Origin: Calothrix sp. C42_A2020_038
GTDB taxonomy: Bacteria; Cyanobacteriota; Cyanobacteriia; Cyanobacteriales; Nostocaceae
Assembly (NCBI GenBank): GCA_015272395.1
Contig: JACYLQ010000032.1
Location: 1 to 50,949, forward strand
Direction of reading: 5' to 3'
Length of the DNA: 50,949 bases
The notes under the pieces: model-generated
Database searches by the model: none
Told to the model about the DNA's origin: nothing
The model's input: only the letters and a program-made list of their open reading frames with translations
Made by a program: the position numbers and the translations under genes
Shown: one piece after another, positions 8,758-17,731 of the stretch
Layout: each line of letters opens with the position of its first letter
Position numbering within the stretch: position 1 is the stretch's first letter

Positions 8758-10092
8758 TTAAATACCTTTTTCATCTTCTACTCCTTCCCTGGTAGGGAAG
8801 CAGGGGGTTAGGTTTTCCACATGACCTAAAAAGCCAGGTTGTTCTTCAACAGTTATATTTATAGGGTGGTCAACTAAAGCATAAATGTGTTTTCCTGTTT
8901 TTGGTGGTAAAACTTGAAACACCATTGCATTATCAATCCAATCAAAAGTTAAAGCTTCGTTATTTTCGGCGCCAGCAACGGTCAAGCTATAAGATGCAGG
9001 TCTAAGCGGTAATTTAAATTTAAATTTAATAATGATTCGCTGTTCAGAATCAAGATGTGCGATTTTGATATTTTCTTCAAAGGTGTTAGTGCCGATAATT
9101 TCATTACCGTTTTTATCACAAATATAAAACCCTAAAATGCAGCTAGAGAGTTTTACATATGCTTTTAGGGTTACAACTAGAGTGACTGCTTCGTTAAAGC
9201 CAAAAATAGGAGTATCACCAGCATCTTCACCCAAGCAATTGAGCATTCTTACGGTTTCAATTCTAGCTTTACCACTACCTCGACGTGTGATAGCTGTGTC
9301 TTGATTAATCCTATCTTCCTTATCTGGTTTCACATCAGATGGTGATATACCTAACTCCAAATCAGTTAGTAATTTAAGATATGTAATCGTGACATCATTC
9401 GGCGCCCCGGTGGTGTATATTTGTCCATCATGAATCATAATTGCCCAGTTACATAAAGTTTTAATCGCACTAGAATCATGCGATACAAATAATGTCGTCA
9501 CACCGGAGTCCATCAGCGCGCGCATTCTTCGCATACAGCGGTGCTGAAACACAATATCACCAACTGCCAGTGCTTCATCTACGATTAATACTTCTGGGTC
9601 AACATTAACTGCGACAGCAAACGCTAAACGGACAAACATCCCACTGGAGTAAGTTTTCACAGGTTGGTCAATAAAATCACCAATATCGGCAAACCCAGCA
9701 ATATCATCAAACTTAGCTTCAATTTCGTTTTGACTTAACCCTAATAATCTACCGTTGAAAAATACGTTTTGTCTTCCTGTAAATTCTGGGTTGAAACCAC
9801 TACCTAACTCCAACAACGCTGAAACTCTACCTTTAACTATCACCTTTCCTGTGGTTGGCGCCAGAGTTCCAGCAATAATTTGCAGCATCGTGCTTTTACC
9901 AGAACCGTTACGTCCAATAATTCCGACTGTTTGCCCCTTGGGAATATCTAAGTTAATATCCCGTAGAGCCATAAACTCCAAACCTTTACTAAAGTGTGGT
10001 AGCAATAACTCCTTGAGTCGATCTACAGGATGAGCATAACGCTTGTAGCACTTTGATACATTTTTGAGTGAAATTGCTATTTCCTCACCCAT
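8758..10092 (-). CDS. Wzt-like polysaccharide ABC exporter ATPase with C-terminal cargo domain (copy 2)
   Basis: A paralogue of the ATPase at 3302-4591, with the same MGEEIAISLKNVSKC opening, Walker A GRNGSGKST at 60-68, YSSGMF signature and Walker B LIVDEALAVGD. The two diverge sharply just after VGDI. Residues from about 255 to 444 are a Wzt-type carbohydrate-binding beta-sandwich unlike that of copy 1 (FGFNEAVTLVV, FYICDKNGNEIIGTNT, LRPASYSLTVAG). The start at 10092 is preceded by AAGG. A longer frame from 10125 with its own AGGA-like site is an alternative. It lies directly downstream of the permease, so it is the most likely obligate partner of that permease. Confidence 0.93.
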   Translation of the reverse strand: MGEEIAISLKNVSKCYKRYAHPVDRLKELLLPHFSKGLEFMALRDINLDIPKGQTVGIIGRNGSGKSTMLQIIAGTLAPTTGKVIVKGRVSALLELGSGFNPEFTGRQNVFFNGRLLGLSQNEIEAKFDDIAGFADIGDFIDQPVKTYSSGMFVRLAFAVAVNVDPEVLIVDEALAVGDIVFQHRCMRRMRALMDSGVTTLFVSHDSSAIKTLCNWAIMIHDGQIYTTGAPNDVTITYLKLLTDLELGISPSDVKPDKEDRINQDTAITRRGSGKARIETVRMLNCLGEDAGDTPIFGFNEAVTLVVTLKAYVKLSSCILGFYICDKNGNEIIGTNTFEENIKIAHLDSEQRIIIKFKFKLPLRPASYSLTVAGAENNEALTFDWIDNAMVFQVLPPKTGKHIYALVDHPINITVEEQPGFLGHVENLTPCFPTREGVEDEKGI

Positions 10093-10154
10093 CAGTACAA
10101 ACCTTAATTCAAAAGAAAAGGACATGGCTGTCCTGTTTTCCTTTTTCTACAAAA

Positions 10155-11012
10155 TTACAACACATCCGCAAAGGCAGGACGCAGGCGCCGATAAACCCAT
10201 AGCCCAAAAACAAATATTACCAACGATATACCCGTAGCAACTCCCCACTCTCCCCAATGGTTGACTTCGCCGTTTAAAACAATATCGCGGTAAAATTCCG
10301 AGATTGCAGTCATCGGATTTAACCAAAATATCCAATTTCGTAATTCTGGGGGAATTGACTTAGCAGGGTAAATAATTGGTGTTGCGTACATCCAAATGTT
10401 TAAAATAACACCTAGGGTTTGGGGAATATCTCGTAAAAATACAGTTAAACCAGCAGCTAAATAACCCATTCCTGCTGTTAGTAACAACTGTGTCAACCAT
10501 ACCAATGGTAATAAAGCCAGAGTAGTATGTAGGGTATGGGAAGTCAACGCGACAAAAATAATTAGTACTATTAAGCCAAAAGAGCTTTCAATAAACGATG
10601 ACAGAATTGGTACTAAGGGCAGCAAAGACAAAGGAAAAACAACTTTCTTAACTAAATTCGGTTGTCCAACTACTGAGTGCGCGGACTGCATTAAACCACC
10701 AGAAAAAGCAATCCAAGGTAATAAGCCAGCAAATAACCACAAACCAAAAGTAAAGTTATTATCGGGTAAAGCTTTAAGAGTTAGCCTGACTTTGAGGACA
10801 AACGAAAACACATAAGTATAAATTAATAGCTGTGAGAGCTGATTTAATAGAGGCCACAGATTACCAAGTACTGAACCTTTATACCGCGCTTCTAGGTCGC
10901 GTTTCACAAGCGTTCGTAACAAATCATACTTTGCTAACAAGTGTTCGTTAACAGGTAGCAAACTTTTTAACCTTCCCAATTTACGTTTAATGCCTTGTAT
11001 TGAGTATGACAC
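10155..11012 (-). CDS. Wzm-like ABC-2 polysaccharide exporter permease
   Basis: The integral-membrane subunit of an ABC glycan exporter. An N-terminal cytoplasmic segment with LLRTLVKRDLEARYKGSVLG, the classic ABC2_membrane entry motif, is followed by about six hydrophobic segments (near LIYTYVFSFVL, FGLWLFAGLLPW, SFGLIVLIIFVAL, LALLPLVWLTQLL, a WMYATPIIYP loop typical of Wzm/KpsM, and a final GISLVIFVFGLWVY). I chose the GTG at 11012 because AGGA sits five bases upstream. The frame extends upstream to a GTG at 11054. It is the first gene of the minus-strand cluster and is divergent from the DUF2862 gene. It is the only permease for two ATPases. Confidence 0.92.
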   Translation of the reverse strand: MSYSIQGIKRKLGRLKSLLPVNEHLLAKYDLLRTLVKRDLEARYKGSVLGNLWPLLNQLSQLLIYTYVFSFVLKVRLTLKALPDNNFTFGLWLFAGLLPWIAFSGGLMQSAHSVVGQPNLVKKVVFPLSLLPLVPILSSFIESSFGLIVLIIFVALTSHTLHTTLALLPLVWLTQLLLTAGMGYLAAGLTVFLRDIPQTLGVILNIWMYATPIIYPAKSIPPELRNWIFWLNPMTAISEFYRDIVLNGEVNHWGEWGVATGISLVIFVFGLWVYRRLRPAFADVL

Positions 11013-11208
11013 TTTAATCCTCACACAGTAGTAAAACTCTCCACATTTCAACACCGAAGCTTTATAAAGTTGAAAGTTCCCAATAGTTTAATTAAATTTC
11101 AGAATTATTGATAATGTGCAGATTTTTGAATTTTTCAACCGTAAGTACGGTATAGTACCAGATTCGGCTAAACTGAGTCTTGGTTTACTACATAGTATAT
11201 TAGTTGGC

Positions 11209-11400
11209 ATGGAAATCGGACAAAAAGTTAAAGTATACCGTTTACGCGACCGTGTTCCTCCTACAGTCGCAAAAAGATTAGGACAAACCGGTATTATTCA
11301 AGGTTACAAGATGACCGATTCTAGCGGTGTCGGTGTAGTAGTACTGTTTGATGACAATTTTTCTACCTGGTTTTTTGAGGACGAACTCAAAGTAGTGTAG
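11209..11400 (+). CDS. DUF2862 domain protein (small cyanobacterial protein)
   Basis: A 63-residue protein with the pattern MEIGQKVKVYRLRDRV and a C-terminal WFFEDELKVV, matching the small beta-barrel-like DUF2862 family of cyanobacteria. Function is not established. The frame is open further upstream to a GTG at 11116, but the family begins at MEIGQKV, so the ATG at 11209 is preferred. It is transcribed away from the polysaccharide cluster, and a hairpin overlaps its stop codon. Confidence 0.8.
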   Translation: MEIGQKVKVYRLRDRVPPTVAKRLGQTGIIQGYKMTDSSGVGVVVLFDDNFSTWFFEDELKVV

Positions 11401-11422
11401 AAATGTGGTTAATCACGTTTCT
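11399..11422. terminator. Weak hairpin at the end of the DUF2862 gene
   Basis: AGAAATGTG and CACGTTTCT form an interrupted stem (one mismatch) around a GTTAAT loop, starting in the stop codon. There is no strong T tract, so termination is only possible. Confidence 0.35.
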
Positions 11423-11525
11423 ATTATCTCAAATGTTATAATAACGGGTTTCGCTTCCTCGTGAGTTTACAACTTGAGGGGAAGTGAACTCTTTTGGCAA
11501 GAGTGCTAAGTTATGAGTGCTGTAC

Positions 11526-11653
11526 TAGTGATTCATGTCATAAGTTTTGGGTGGTATAAATAATATCTTGTGGGTCAGGCATCCCTGCTTGACCAATGAA
11601 CAGGTGGAGACACCTGTTCTACAACAACTCAAAATTAATGATACAGACCACTA
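11526..11653. mobile_element. TA-flanked MITE, copy 1 (128 bp)
   Basis: Bounded by TA at both ends, with terminal inverted repeats of about 24 bp. The left end reads TAGTGATTCATGTCATAAG and the right end, reversed, reads TAGTGGTCTGTATCATTAAT. The core (TATAAATAATATCTTGTGGG) is shared with copy 2, which has exactly the same length. There is no coding capacity. TA duplication with inverted ends is typical of elements moved by IS630/Tc1-type transposases. It lies in the spacer between DUF2862 and the Get3d-like gene. Confidence 0.85.
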
Positions 11654-11687
11654 GGTTAACGAAATATATAGATACAGGAATTAACTA

Positions 11688-12785
11688 ATGGCGCTGATAT
11701 TAACATTTTTAGGTAAAGGTAGTACTGAACGTACTAAAATAGCCATTGCTGCTGCGATGAAATACGCGCGGGAAGGTAAACGGGTACTTTTAGTGGGTAG
11801 TGCTGAACCAACAATACAGATTCTTTTGGGAACAACACTTTCCAACGAACCTCATGAAGTGGCGCCTAACTTACAAGCAGTACAATTGCAAGCAAGTACT
11901 CTTCTCGAAAATACTTGGGAAGAAGTGAAAAAACTCGAAGCGCAGTACTTAAAAACACCAATACTCAAAGATGTGTATGGTCAAGAACTTGCCGTTTTAC
12001 CGGGTATGGATAATGCTTTAGCGCTAAACGCGATTCGTCAGTACGATGAAAGCGGTAAGTACGATAACATCATATATGATGGCGCTGGAGACTCGACGAC
12101 ATTGCGATTATTAGGTTTACCCGAATCCCTCAGCTGGTACGTGCGAAGATTTAGACAGTTGTTTGTGAATTCGGATTTAGGTAAAAGTATTTCTGAATCA
12201 CCATTGATTCAACCTTTGATTAGTACTTTCTTCAACGTCAACTGGACATCAGATAACTTTTCTATACCCACCAACACGGCCAACAATTTACTCGACAAAG
12301 GCAAAGCTGCACTAGCTGACCCTAAAAGAATTGCTGCCTTTTTGGTAATGAATGATGATTTGGTTGAAATTGCCACTTCTCGCTACCTATGGGGTAGTGC
12401 TCAGTTAGTAGGGCTAACGGTAGGAGGTGTTATACTGACAGGCAACACTGCTAACCCAACTATCAACGAACAATTTGCTCCTCTACCCATTACTATCTCC
12501 AATACAAATGGTTCTGAGTGGCAAACAATATTGGACACTTTACCAGACTTCATCACGCAAGCAACCCAGGCGCCTCGACCGATGGAGATAGATACAGGCG
12601 CTCGTCAGGTACGATTATTCTTACCAGGATTTGACAAAAAGCAAGTTAAACTAACTCAATACGGTCCAGAAGTTACCGTAGAAGCAGGAGACCAGCGCCG
12701 GAATATACTACTACCACCCTCACTAAGTGGAAAACCTGTGACTGGTGCAAAGTTTCAGAATGGTTATTTGATAATCTCATTTTAA
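11688..12785 (+). CDS. Get3d/ArsA-like protein with C-terminal alpha-crystallin-like domain and degraded P-loop
   Basis: Residues 1-290 have the ArsA/Get3 fold: an N-terminal strand-loop-helix, the YDNIIYDGAGDSTTLRLLGL segment equivalent to the Get3 switch region, and a late LVGLTVGGVILTG strand. Residues 305-365 are the HSP20/alpha-crystallin-like domain (LFLPGFDKKQVKL, DQRRNILLPPSL) that distinguishes the Get3d branch of cyanobacteria and plastids. The P-loop at residues 9-17 reads GKGSTERTK where the family consensus is GKGGxGKTT. Two glycines and the invariant lysine are replaced, so ATP hydrolysis is doubtful. It lies 63 bp upstream of chlG on the same strand, suggesting co-transcription. 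Confidence 0.85.
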   Translation: MALILTFLGKGSTERTKIAIAAAMKYAREGKRVLLVGSAEPTIQILLGTTLSNEPHEVAPNLQAVQLQASTLLENTWEEVKKLEAQYLKTPILKDVYGQELAVLPGMDNALALNAIRQYDESGKYDNIIYDGAGDSTTLRLLGLPESLSWYVRRFRQLFVNSDLGKSISESPLIQPLISTFFNVNWTSDNFSIPTNTANNLLDKGKAALADPKRIAAFLVMNDDLVEIATSRYLWGSAQLVGLTVGGVILTGNTANPTINEQFAPLPITISNTNGSEWQTILDTLPDFITQATQAPRPMEIDTGARQVRLFLPGFDKKQVKLTQYGPEVTVEAGDQRRNILLPPSLSGKPVTGAKFQNGYLIISF

Positions 12786-12848
12786 GAAAGTTATGAGTTA
12801 GAAGCCTAACTCCGCTCCTTTGCTCCTCCTAACTATTTATTACAACCT

Positions 12849-13847
12849 ATGTCAGAACCCATTACTCCATCTACTGAAGAAATCAAGCCTACGGTTGACC
12901 GTAGTGCTAAAACCAGACAATTACTGGGCATGAAAGGCGCCGCATCTGGCGAAAGTTCGATATGGAAAATTCGTTTGCAATTAATGAAGCCAATTACGTG
13001 GATTCCCTTAATATGGGGTGTTGTCTGCGGTGCCGCTTCGTCAGGTGAATATACTTGGACATTAGAAAACGTTCTCAAGTCATTGACTTGTATGTTGCTA
13101 TCAGGACCACTGATGGCAGGATATTGTCAAATTTTAAACGATTACTACGACCGAGAAATTGATGCGATCAACGAACCTTACCGTCCTATACCCTCTGGTG
13201 CAATTTCCATACCCCAGGTACTTACCCAAATTTGGGTATTGTTAATAGCAGGTTTGGGTTTAGCGTTTGTTCTTGATAAATGGGCTGGTAATAGTTATCC
13301 GACTATTACGACTATTGCCATTATCGGCGCCATTATTTCTTACATTTACTCAGCACCACCATTAAAGTTAAAACAAAATGGCTGGCTGGGTAGCTATGCA
13401 CTCGGCGCCAGTTACATCACTTTTCCTTGGTGTACAGGTCATGCATTATTTGGAGAACTGCATTGGCAAATAGTAGTTCTAACAATGTTTTACAGTTTAG
13501 CTGGCTTGGGTATTGCTATCGTCAACGACTTCAAGAGCGTTGAAGGAGATGCAAAACTCGGTATGAAATCTCTTCCAGTCATGTTTGGGGTTAAAACTGC
13601 CGCTTGGATTTGCGTTCTTATGATTGATATATTCCAAGCTGGTATCGCTGCTTACCTAATTTACATTCACCAGCAACTATACGCAGCGATTCTATTATTA
13701 CTCGTTATTCCCCAAATTACCTTCCAAGATATGTACTTCCTACGTGACCCGTTAAATAATGATGTCAAATACCAAGCTTCAGCACAACCATTCCTCGTTT
13801 TAGGAATGTTAGTTACAGGTATTGCCATAGGTCATGCTGGATTGTAG
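12849..13847 (+). CDS. chlG: Chlorophyll synthase
   Basis: Esterifies chlorophyllide a with geranylgeranyl or phytyl diphosphate, the last step of chlorophyll a synthesis, in the thylakoid or plasma membrane. A UbiA-superfamily prenyltransferase of 332 residues, the usual cyanobacterial length. A soluble N-terminal 35 residues precede MKPITWIPLIWGVVCGAA. The first Asp-rich diphosphate site NDYYDREIDAINEP is near residue 96 and the second, DFKSVEGDAKLG, near 226. About eight or nine hydrophobic helices surround these. It follows the Get3d-like gene and is closed by a strong terminator. Confidence 0.96.
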   Translation: MSEPITPSTEEIKPTVDRSAKTRQLLGMKGAASGESSIWKIRLQLMKPITWIPLIWGVVCGAASSGEYTWTLENVLKSLTCMLLSGPLMAGYCQILNDYYDREIDAINEPYRPIPSGAISIPQVLTQIWVLLIAGLGLAFVLDKWAGNSYPTITTIAIIGAIISYIYSAPPLKLKQNGWLGSYALGASYITFPWCTGHALFGELHWQIVVLTMFYSLAGLGIAIVNDFKSVEGDAKLGMKSLPVMFGVKTAAWICVLMIDIFQAGIAAYLIYIHQQLYAAILLLLVIPQITFQDMYFLRDPLNNDVKYQASAQPFLVLGMLVTGIAIGHAGL

Positions 13848-13889
13848 TTTTTGATGTTGTATTAAATATTCAAATCAAGTTTATTATTC

Positions 13890-13924
13890 AGAGACGCAAT
13901 ACGAAAGCGTCTCTCTATTTTTTA
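13890..13924 (+). terminator. Rho-independent terminator after chlG
   Basis: AGAGACGC (13890-13897) pairs with GCGTCTCT (13907-13914) around a nine-base loop and is followed by CTATTTTTT. Confidence 0.85.
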
Positions 13925-14006
13925 TATAGACCTTGTATAATAACAATCTCTCTTGAGTAGGAAGTGCATAACCAATATTCAAGGGTAAAAAAATAAAATA
14001 GTATTT

Positions 14007-14342
14007 TTGCTCTATCCTTTAATCCCACTTACTGTTACTACCCAGAAGATAGCCGTGTTAAAAGTTTTCCTAAATATCCTCAATGCAATTCAACCCCTAA
14101 TCGTCCCCCTTTGCTTTATCGGTGCTTGGGGTCTAATATTTTTGGTGATTTGGAGTATATGGTCAGCAGCGCGCGATAGTGTATCAGCAGCAAAGCAAAT
14201 GCATCAAATTCCCTGTGCTGGTTGCCAATATTTTACTGCTGACTACCGCCTCAAATGTACTATCCACCCTTCCATAGCTAATACTGAACAAGCTATTAGC
14301 TGCATGGATTATCAACCAAAAACAAATCCAATGTTTTATTAA
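14007..14342 (+). CDS. Conserved cyanobacterial hypothetical membrane protein with Cys motif
   Basis: I know no function for this protein. It has one hydrophobic segment (LCFIGAWGLIFLVIWSIW, near residues 36-53) followed by a soluble tail with four Cys residues in the pattern CAGCQYF...LKC...SCMDY, which could bind a metal or form disulfides. There is no ATG before the membrane segment. A TTG at 14007 opens the frame, and a GTG at 14055 preceded by AGAAGA is a plausible alternative. Its stop lies six bases from the stop of the convergent dehydrogenase gene. Confidence 0.65.
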   Translation: MLYPLIPLTVTTQKIAVLKVFLNILNAIQPLIVPLCFIGAWGLIFLVIWSIWSAARDSVSAAKQMHQIPCAGCQYFTADYRLKCTIHPSIANTEQAISCMDYQPKTNPMFY

Positions 14343-14348
14343 AACACT

Positions 14349-15308
14349 TTATCCGTTGCTGACTTCAATTAATACCTTCATTACACCTCGTGTCTTCGCT
14401 TGTTCAAATGCGATAATTCCTTCACTGAGAGGAAATATTGCATGAATTAGCGGTTTCACATCTATTTTGCCTTGGGCGAGTAATTCGATTGCTGGTGCAA
14501 ATGGGCCACAACGTGAACCAACTAAAGTAATTTCATCGACAACCAAGGCAGAAGCATCTAAGCTGAGATTACCTGCATAGGTACTTTTTAATACTAGTGT
14601 TCCGCGCGGACGTAAAGCACGACGGGCAATATCAAATCCCGCAGCGTTACCCGTACACTCAACAGCAATATCAAAACTGCGTGTTTTGATGTCATCGACA
14701 TAGCCGACTTTAATGCCTCTGGCTTCTAAGTTAGCAAGTTTTTGAGCATGGCGCCCGATAGCTAGTAAATCACAACCTGTAAGGAAAAGCGTTTGTGCAA
14801 CTAATTGTCCTAGCTTACCATCCCCTACTACTAATACTTGGTGGTCAGCAGAGATTGATATTTGCTGTTGAATTTCTAAAGCTGCTGCGATTGGTTCAGT
14901 GAATGTCGCGACATCTGTAGGAAGGTGATCAGGAATAACGTGTAAATTTGCTATTGGTAAAGATAGATAATCAGCGAAAGCACCATTACGGTTGACAATA
15001 CCCAAGACCGTGCGGTTTTCGCAGTGAGTTGGAATAGCTTTGAGACAATAACGGCATTTTCCACAAGCTGCATTGATTTCACCAACAACCCTTTTATGAA
15101 TCAAATTTGGTGGTCCTTGCTCGACTACACCCACAAATTCATGCCCTAAAACACCACTGTAGGGATAGTACCCGCGCGTTAGTTCAATATCTGTGTTACA
15201 TATACCTGCTTTACACACCCTCACCAAAGCTTCTTCTGAACCTTGTTCAGGAATTGGTATATCAGTACGAAGTTGAAGCTGTTGGTTTTCGAGCCAAAGT
15301 CCTTTCAT
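14349..15308 (-). CDS. Zinc-dependent medium-chain dehydrogenase (alcohol/threonine dehydrogenase-like)
   Basis: An NAD(P)-dependent oxidoreductase of the MDR superfamily, 319 residues. The catalytic zinc site has GICNTDIE and GHEFVGVVE, the structural zinc lobe is CGKCRYC with a fourth Cys in THCENR, and the Rossmann nucleotide loop is VVGDGKLGQLVA near residue 160. The order matches sorbitol/threonine dehydrogenase relatives rather than quinone reductases. Natural substrate unknown. It is divergent from the ChaN-like gene and convergent with the small Cys protein. Confidence 0.9.
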   Translation of the reverse strand: MKGLWLENQQLQLRTDIPIPEQGSEEALVRVCKAGICNTDIELTRGYYPYSGVLGHEFVGVVEQGPPNLIHKRVVGEINAACGKCRYCLKAIPTHCENRTVLGIVNRNGAFADYLSLPIANLHVIPDHLPTDVATFTEPIAAALEIQQQISISADHQVLVVGDGKLGQLVAQTLFLTGCDLLAIGRHAQKLANLEARGIKVGYVDDIKTRSFDIAVECTGNAAGFDIARRALRPRGTLVLKSTYAGNLSLDASALVVDEITLVGSRCGPFAPAIELLAQGKIDVKPLIHAIFPLSEGIIAFEQAKTRGVMKVLIEVSNG

Positions 15309-15401
15309 AAATAAAAATTTTAAAGTGCTGAGATTATTTTGATTAAGGTAGCAAATATAAACATTTACCGATATGCTGTTTTAAAATTGATTACACGATT
15401 A

Positions 15402-16319
15402 ATGCAGAAAAATCTCACACTTAATTTAATGCGAGCATTTATACTATCATTAGGATGTTTTTTACTTTGCGCTCCTACAGTAGTTGCCTTGCCACAAACA
15501 CCAGACTGTGAATCTCGTTTTAGTTTGAGCAAGTGTGTAAGTAGTGTTGCTCAAATCGTACCAGAAATGGTGGGGGCAAAGGTGGTATACCTGGGTGAGA
15601 CACACGATAGCGCTCAAGACCACGAAAACCAGTTAAAAATAATTCAGGAACTACACAAGCGTAACAAGAAAATAGCTATTGGAATGGAAATGTTCCAGCG
15701 TCCATTCCAAAATGTCATTAATCAGTATTTAGCAGGTAAAATTAGTGAAGAAGAATTAGTGAAACAAACCGAATACGAAAAACGCTGGGGCTTCGATTGG
15801 GAATTATACGCACCAATAGTCAGATTCGCCAAAGCCAACAATTTGCCTGTTTTAGCATTAAACACTCCCACAGAGATTACCCGTAAAGTTTCACGTCAAG
15901 GTTTAGAAAGTTTAACACCCTCTGAGCGCAAGTTGATACCACCATTTTCAGAAATTCGCACCTCTCCTGAAGCTTATCGCAAAATGGTTTTAGCAGCATT
16001 TACAGCGCATCAAACTGGAGGACATGGAAACAGCAGTAGTGCAGAAAGATTTTTTTTAGCACAAGTGCTATGGGACGAGACAATGGCAGAAAGCATCGCG
16101 AGCTTTATCAAATCTAACCCCGATTACCAAATGGTTGTTCTAGCAGGGCAAGGACACATCGTTTACAATTACGGTATACCTAGTCGAGTCGAACGGCGCC
16201 TCAAAGGTAAACCAATTACTCAACGTTCCGTGCTATTAAGCCCACCAGAAGATACAGATTTACCCAAAAATAAAAAAATAGCAGATTTTATTTGGCATCG
16301 GGTACGTGAAAATCATTAG
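15402..16319 (+). CDS. ChaN-family (DUF399) secreted protein
   Basis: A signal peptide (FILSLGCFLLCAPTVVA) leads into a ChaN/DUF399 domain with the family motif VVYLGETHDSAQDHENQL, the MEMFQRPFQNVINQYL stretch, and a C-terminal VVLAGQGHIVYNYGIP. ChaN of Campylobacter binds heme and related proteins are cell-envelope lipoproteins. No clear lipobox Cys follows the signal here, so it is more likely periplasmic or exported. The frame opens with a TTG at 15339. I prefer the ATG at 15402, and a further ATG (MRAFIL) nine codons later is also possible. Confidence 0.88.
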   Translation: MQKNLTLNLMRAFILSLGCFLLCAPTVVALPQTPDCESRFSLSKCVSSVAQIVPEMVGAKVVYLGETHDSAQDHENQLKIIQELHKRNKKIAIGMEMFQRPFQNVINQYLAGKISEEELVKQTEYEKRWGFDWELYAPIVRFAKANNLPVLALNTPTEITRKVSRQGLESLTPSERKLIPPFSEIRTSPEAYRKMVLAAFTAHQTGGHGNSSSAERFFLAQVLWDETMAESIASFIKSNPDYQMVVLAGQGHIVYNYGIPSRVERRLKGKPITQRSVLLSPPEDTDLPKNKKIADFIWHRVRENH

Positions 16320-16492
16320 TATCCAAAATTGAAACAAAAAATGAAAGTGCTTTCACGCATCATCAATCAGACTCATCAAAATATTAGGAAAACTTGTAAA
16401 TCTTTGTTAAGATAGCTATTCATGCCGTTCATAAAATTTTTGCTAGAAATTATAGATAGAAATAATAGGTGGTTGTTTTAGTCAGACTAACT

Positions 16493-17731
16493 ATGACAAG
16501 GCAAGGTAAGTTTCGCTTCAAATCTCCAATATCTAACAACGAAAATTCTCAAGATTGGTCTTGGTCATATTGGCTTGCCGTACCATTTTATCCTTATGGT
16601 AAGCGTCGGACTGTCAAATCAGAAGTGATAAAAGATACGATTTGGACTTTTGACCAACTTCACGGCATTCTCTACACGATTGTGCCGATTCGGATGACAG
16701 TTGTCAAGCTAAAGGAGGATGGTTTACTCATTTATGCACCTGTGGCGCCAACCCGTGAATGCATCCGTATGGTTAACGAAATAGTGAAAAAGTATGGTGA
16801 TGTAAAATACATTATATTACCTACAAGTTCAGGTTTAGAGCATAAAGTATTTGTTGGACCTTTTGCACGCTACTTTCCAAATGCACAAGTATTTGTTGCC
16901 CCACATCAGTGGAGTTTTCCATTCAATTTACCCCTGAGTTGGCTAGGTTTTCCCCAAAAAAGAACTCAAGAATTACCATCTGATGTTCAAAAGGCACCGT
17001 TTGCAGAAGATTTTAACTATACGGTGTTAGATATTAACTTAGGACGCGGTTCGTTTGTTGAAGTTGCAATGTTACACAAGCCAACGCGAACTTTGCTGCT
17101 AACTGATACGATATTGTCTATACCTGAAGAACCTCCAGAAATTGTTCAACTAGACCCTTATGCTTTGTTATTTCATGCCAAAGAGAATGGGTATGATGTT
17201 GTCACAGACAATAAAACAAACCGTCGTAAAGGATGGCAACGCATTGCTTTATTTGCAATTTATTTCCGTCCCAGTGCTTTAGAAACGGTAGGACTATGGC
17301 AAGCACTCCGTGATGCTGTAAAAGCAGTGGATAAATCTAAAAAAGCATACTTTGGTTTATTTCCGTTTCGGTGGAAAGACAACTGGCAAGATTCTTTTAA
17401 TGCTTTACGAGCTTATGGGCGCCCATTCGTTGCACCAATTTTACAAACCCTGATTTTACCCCAGGCGCCGCAACAAGTACTAGATTGGGCTGATAAAATC
17501 GCCACTTGGGATTTCGGGCGTATAATATCCTGTCATTTCGACTCACCAATTCCAACAACACCACACGAATTTCGCAACTGCTTCGCTTTCCTCGAAAAAA
17601 ACTCTGACGTTAGTAAAGCATTTGGATGTACAAATGAGCCTTTAATAGAAGATGATTTTAAGTTTATTAAACAACTAGAAGCAAATCTTATTCGACGTGG
17701 AATTGCGACTCTACCAAAAGAAAAGGTTTAA
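16493..17731 (+). CDS. DUF4336 domain protein
   Basis: A roughly 412-residue protein typical of the DUF4336 family found in cyanobacteria and plants. The N-terminal WSYWLAVPFYPYGKRRTV and IWTFDQLHGILYTIVPIRMT segments are characteristic. The fold is thought to resemble metallo-beta-lactamases, with HKVFVGPFARYFP and VAPHQWSFP at equivalent positions, but the canonical HxHxDH zinc motif is not present, so hydrolase activity is uncertain. The ATG at 16493 is chosen over a GTG at 16469. It appears monocistronic. Confidence 0.85.
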   Translation: MTRQGKFRFKSPISNNENSQDWSWSYWLAVPFYPYGKRRTVKSEVIKDTIWTFDQLHGILYTIVPIRMTVVKLKEDGLLIYAPVAPTRECIRMVNEIVKKYGDVKYIILPTSSGLEHKVFVGPFARYFPNAQVFVAPHQWSFPFNLPLSWLGFPQKRTQELPSDVQKAPFAEDFNYTVLDINLGRGSFVEVAMLHKPTRTLLLTDTILSIPEEPPEIVQLDPYALLFHAKENGYDVVTDNKTNRRKGWQRIALFAIYFRPSALETVGLWQALRDAVKAVDKSKKAYFGLFPFRWKDNWQDSFNALRAYGRPFVAPILQTLILPQAPQQVLDWADKIATWDFGRIISCHFDSPIPTTPHEFRNCFAFLEKNSDVSKAFGCTNEPLIEDDFKFIKQLEANLIRRGIATLPKEKV

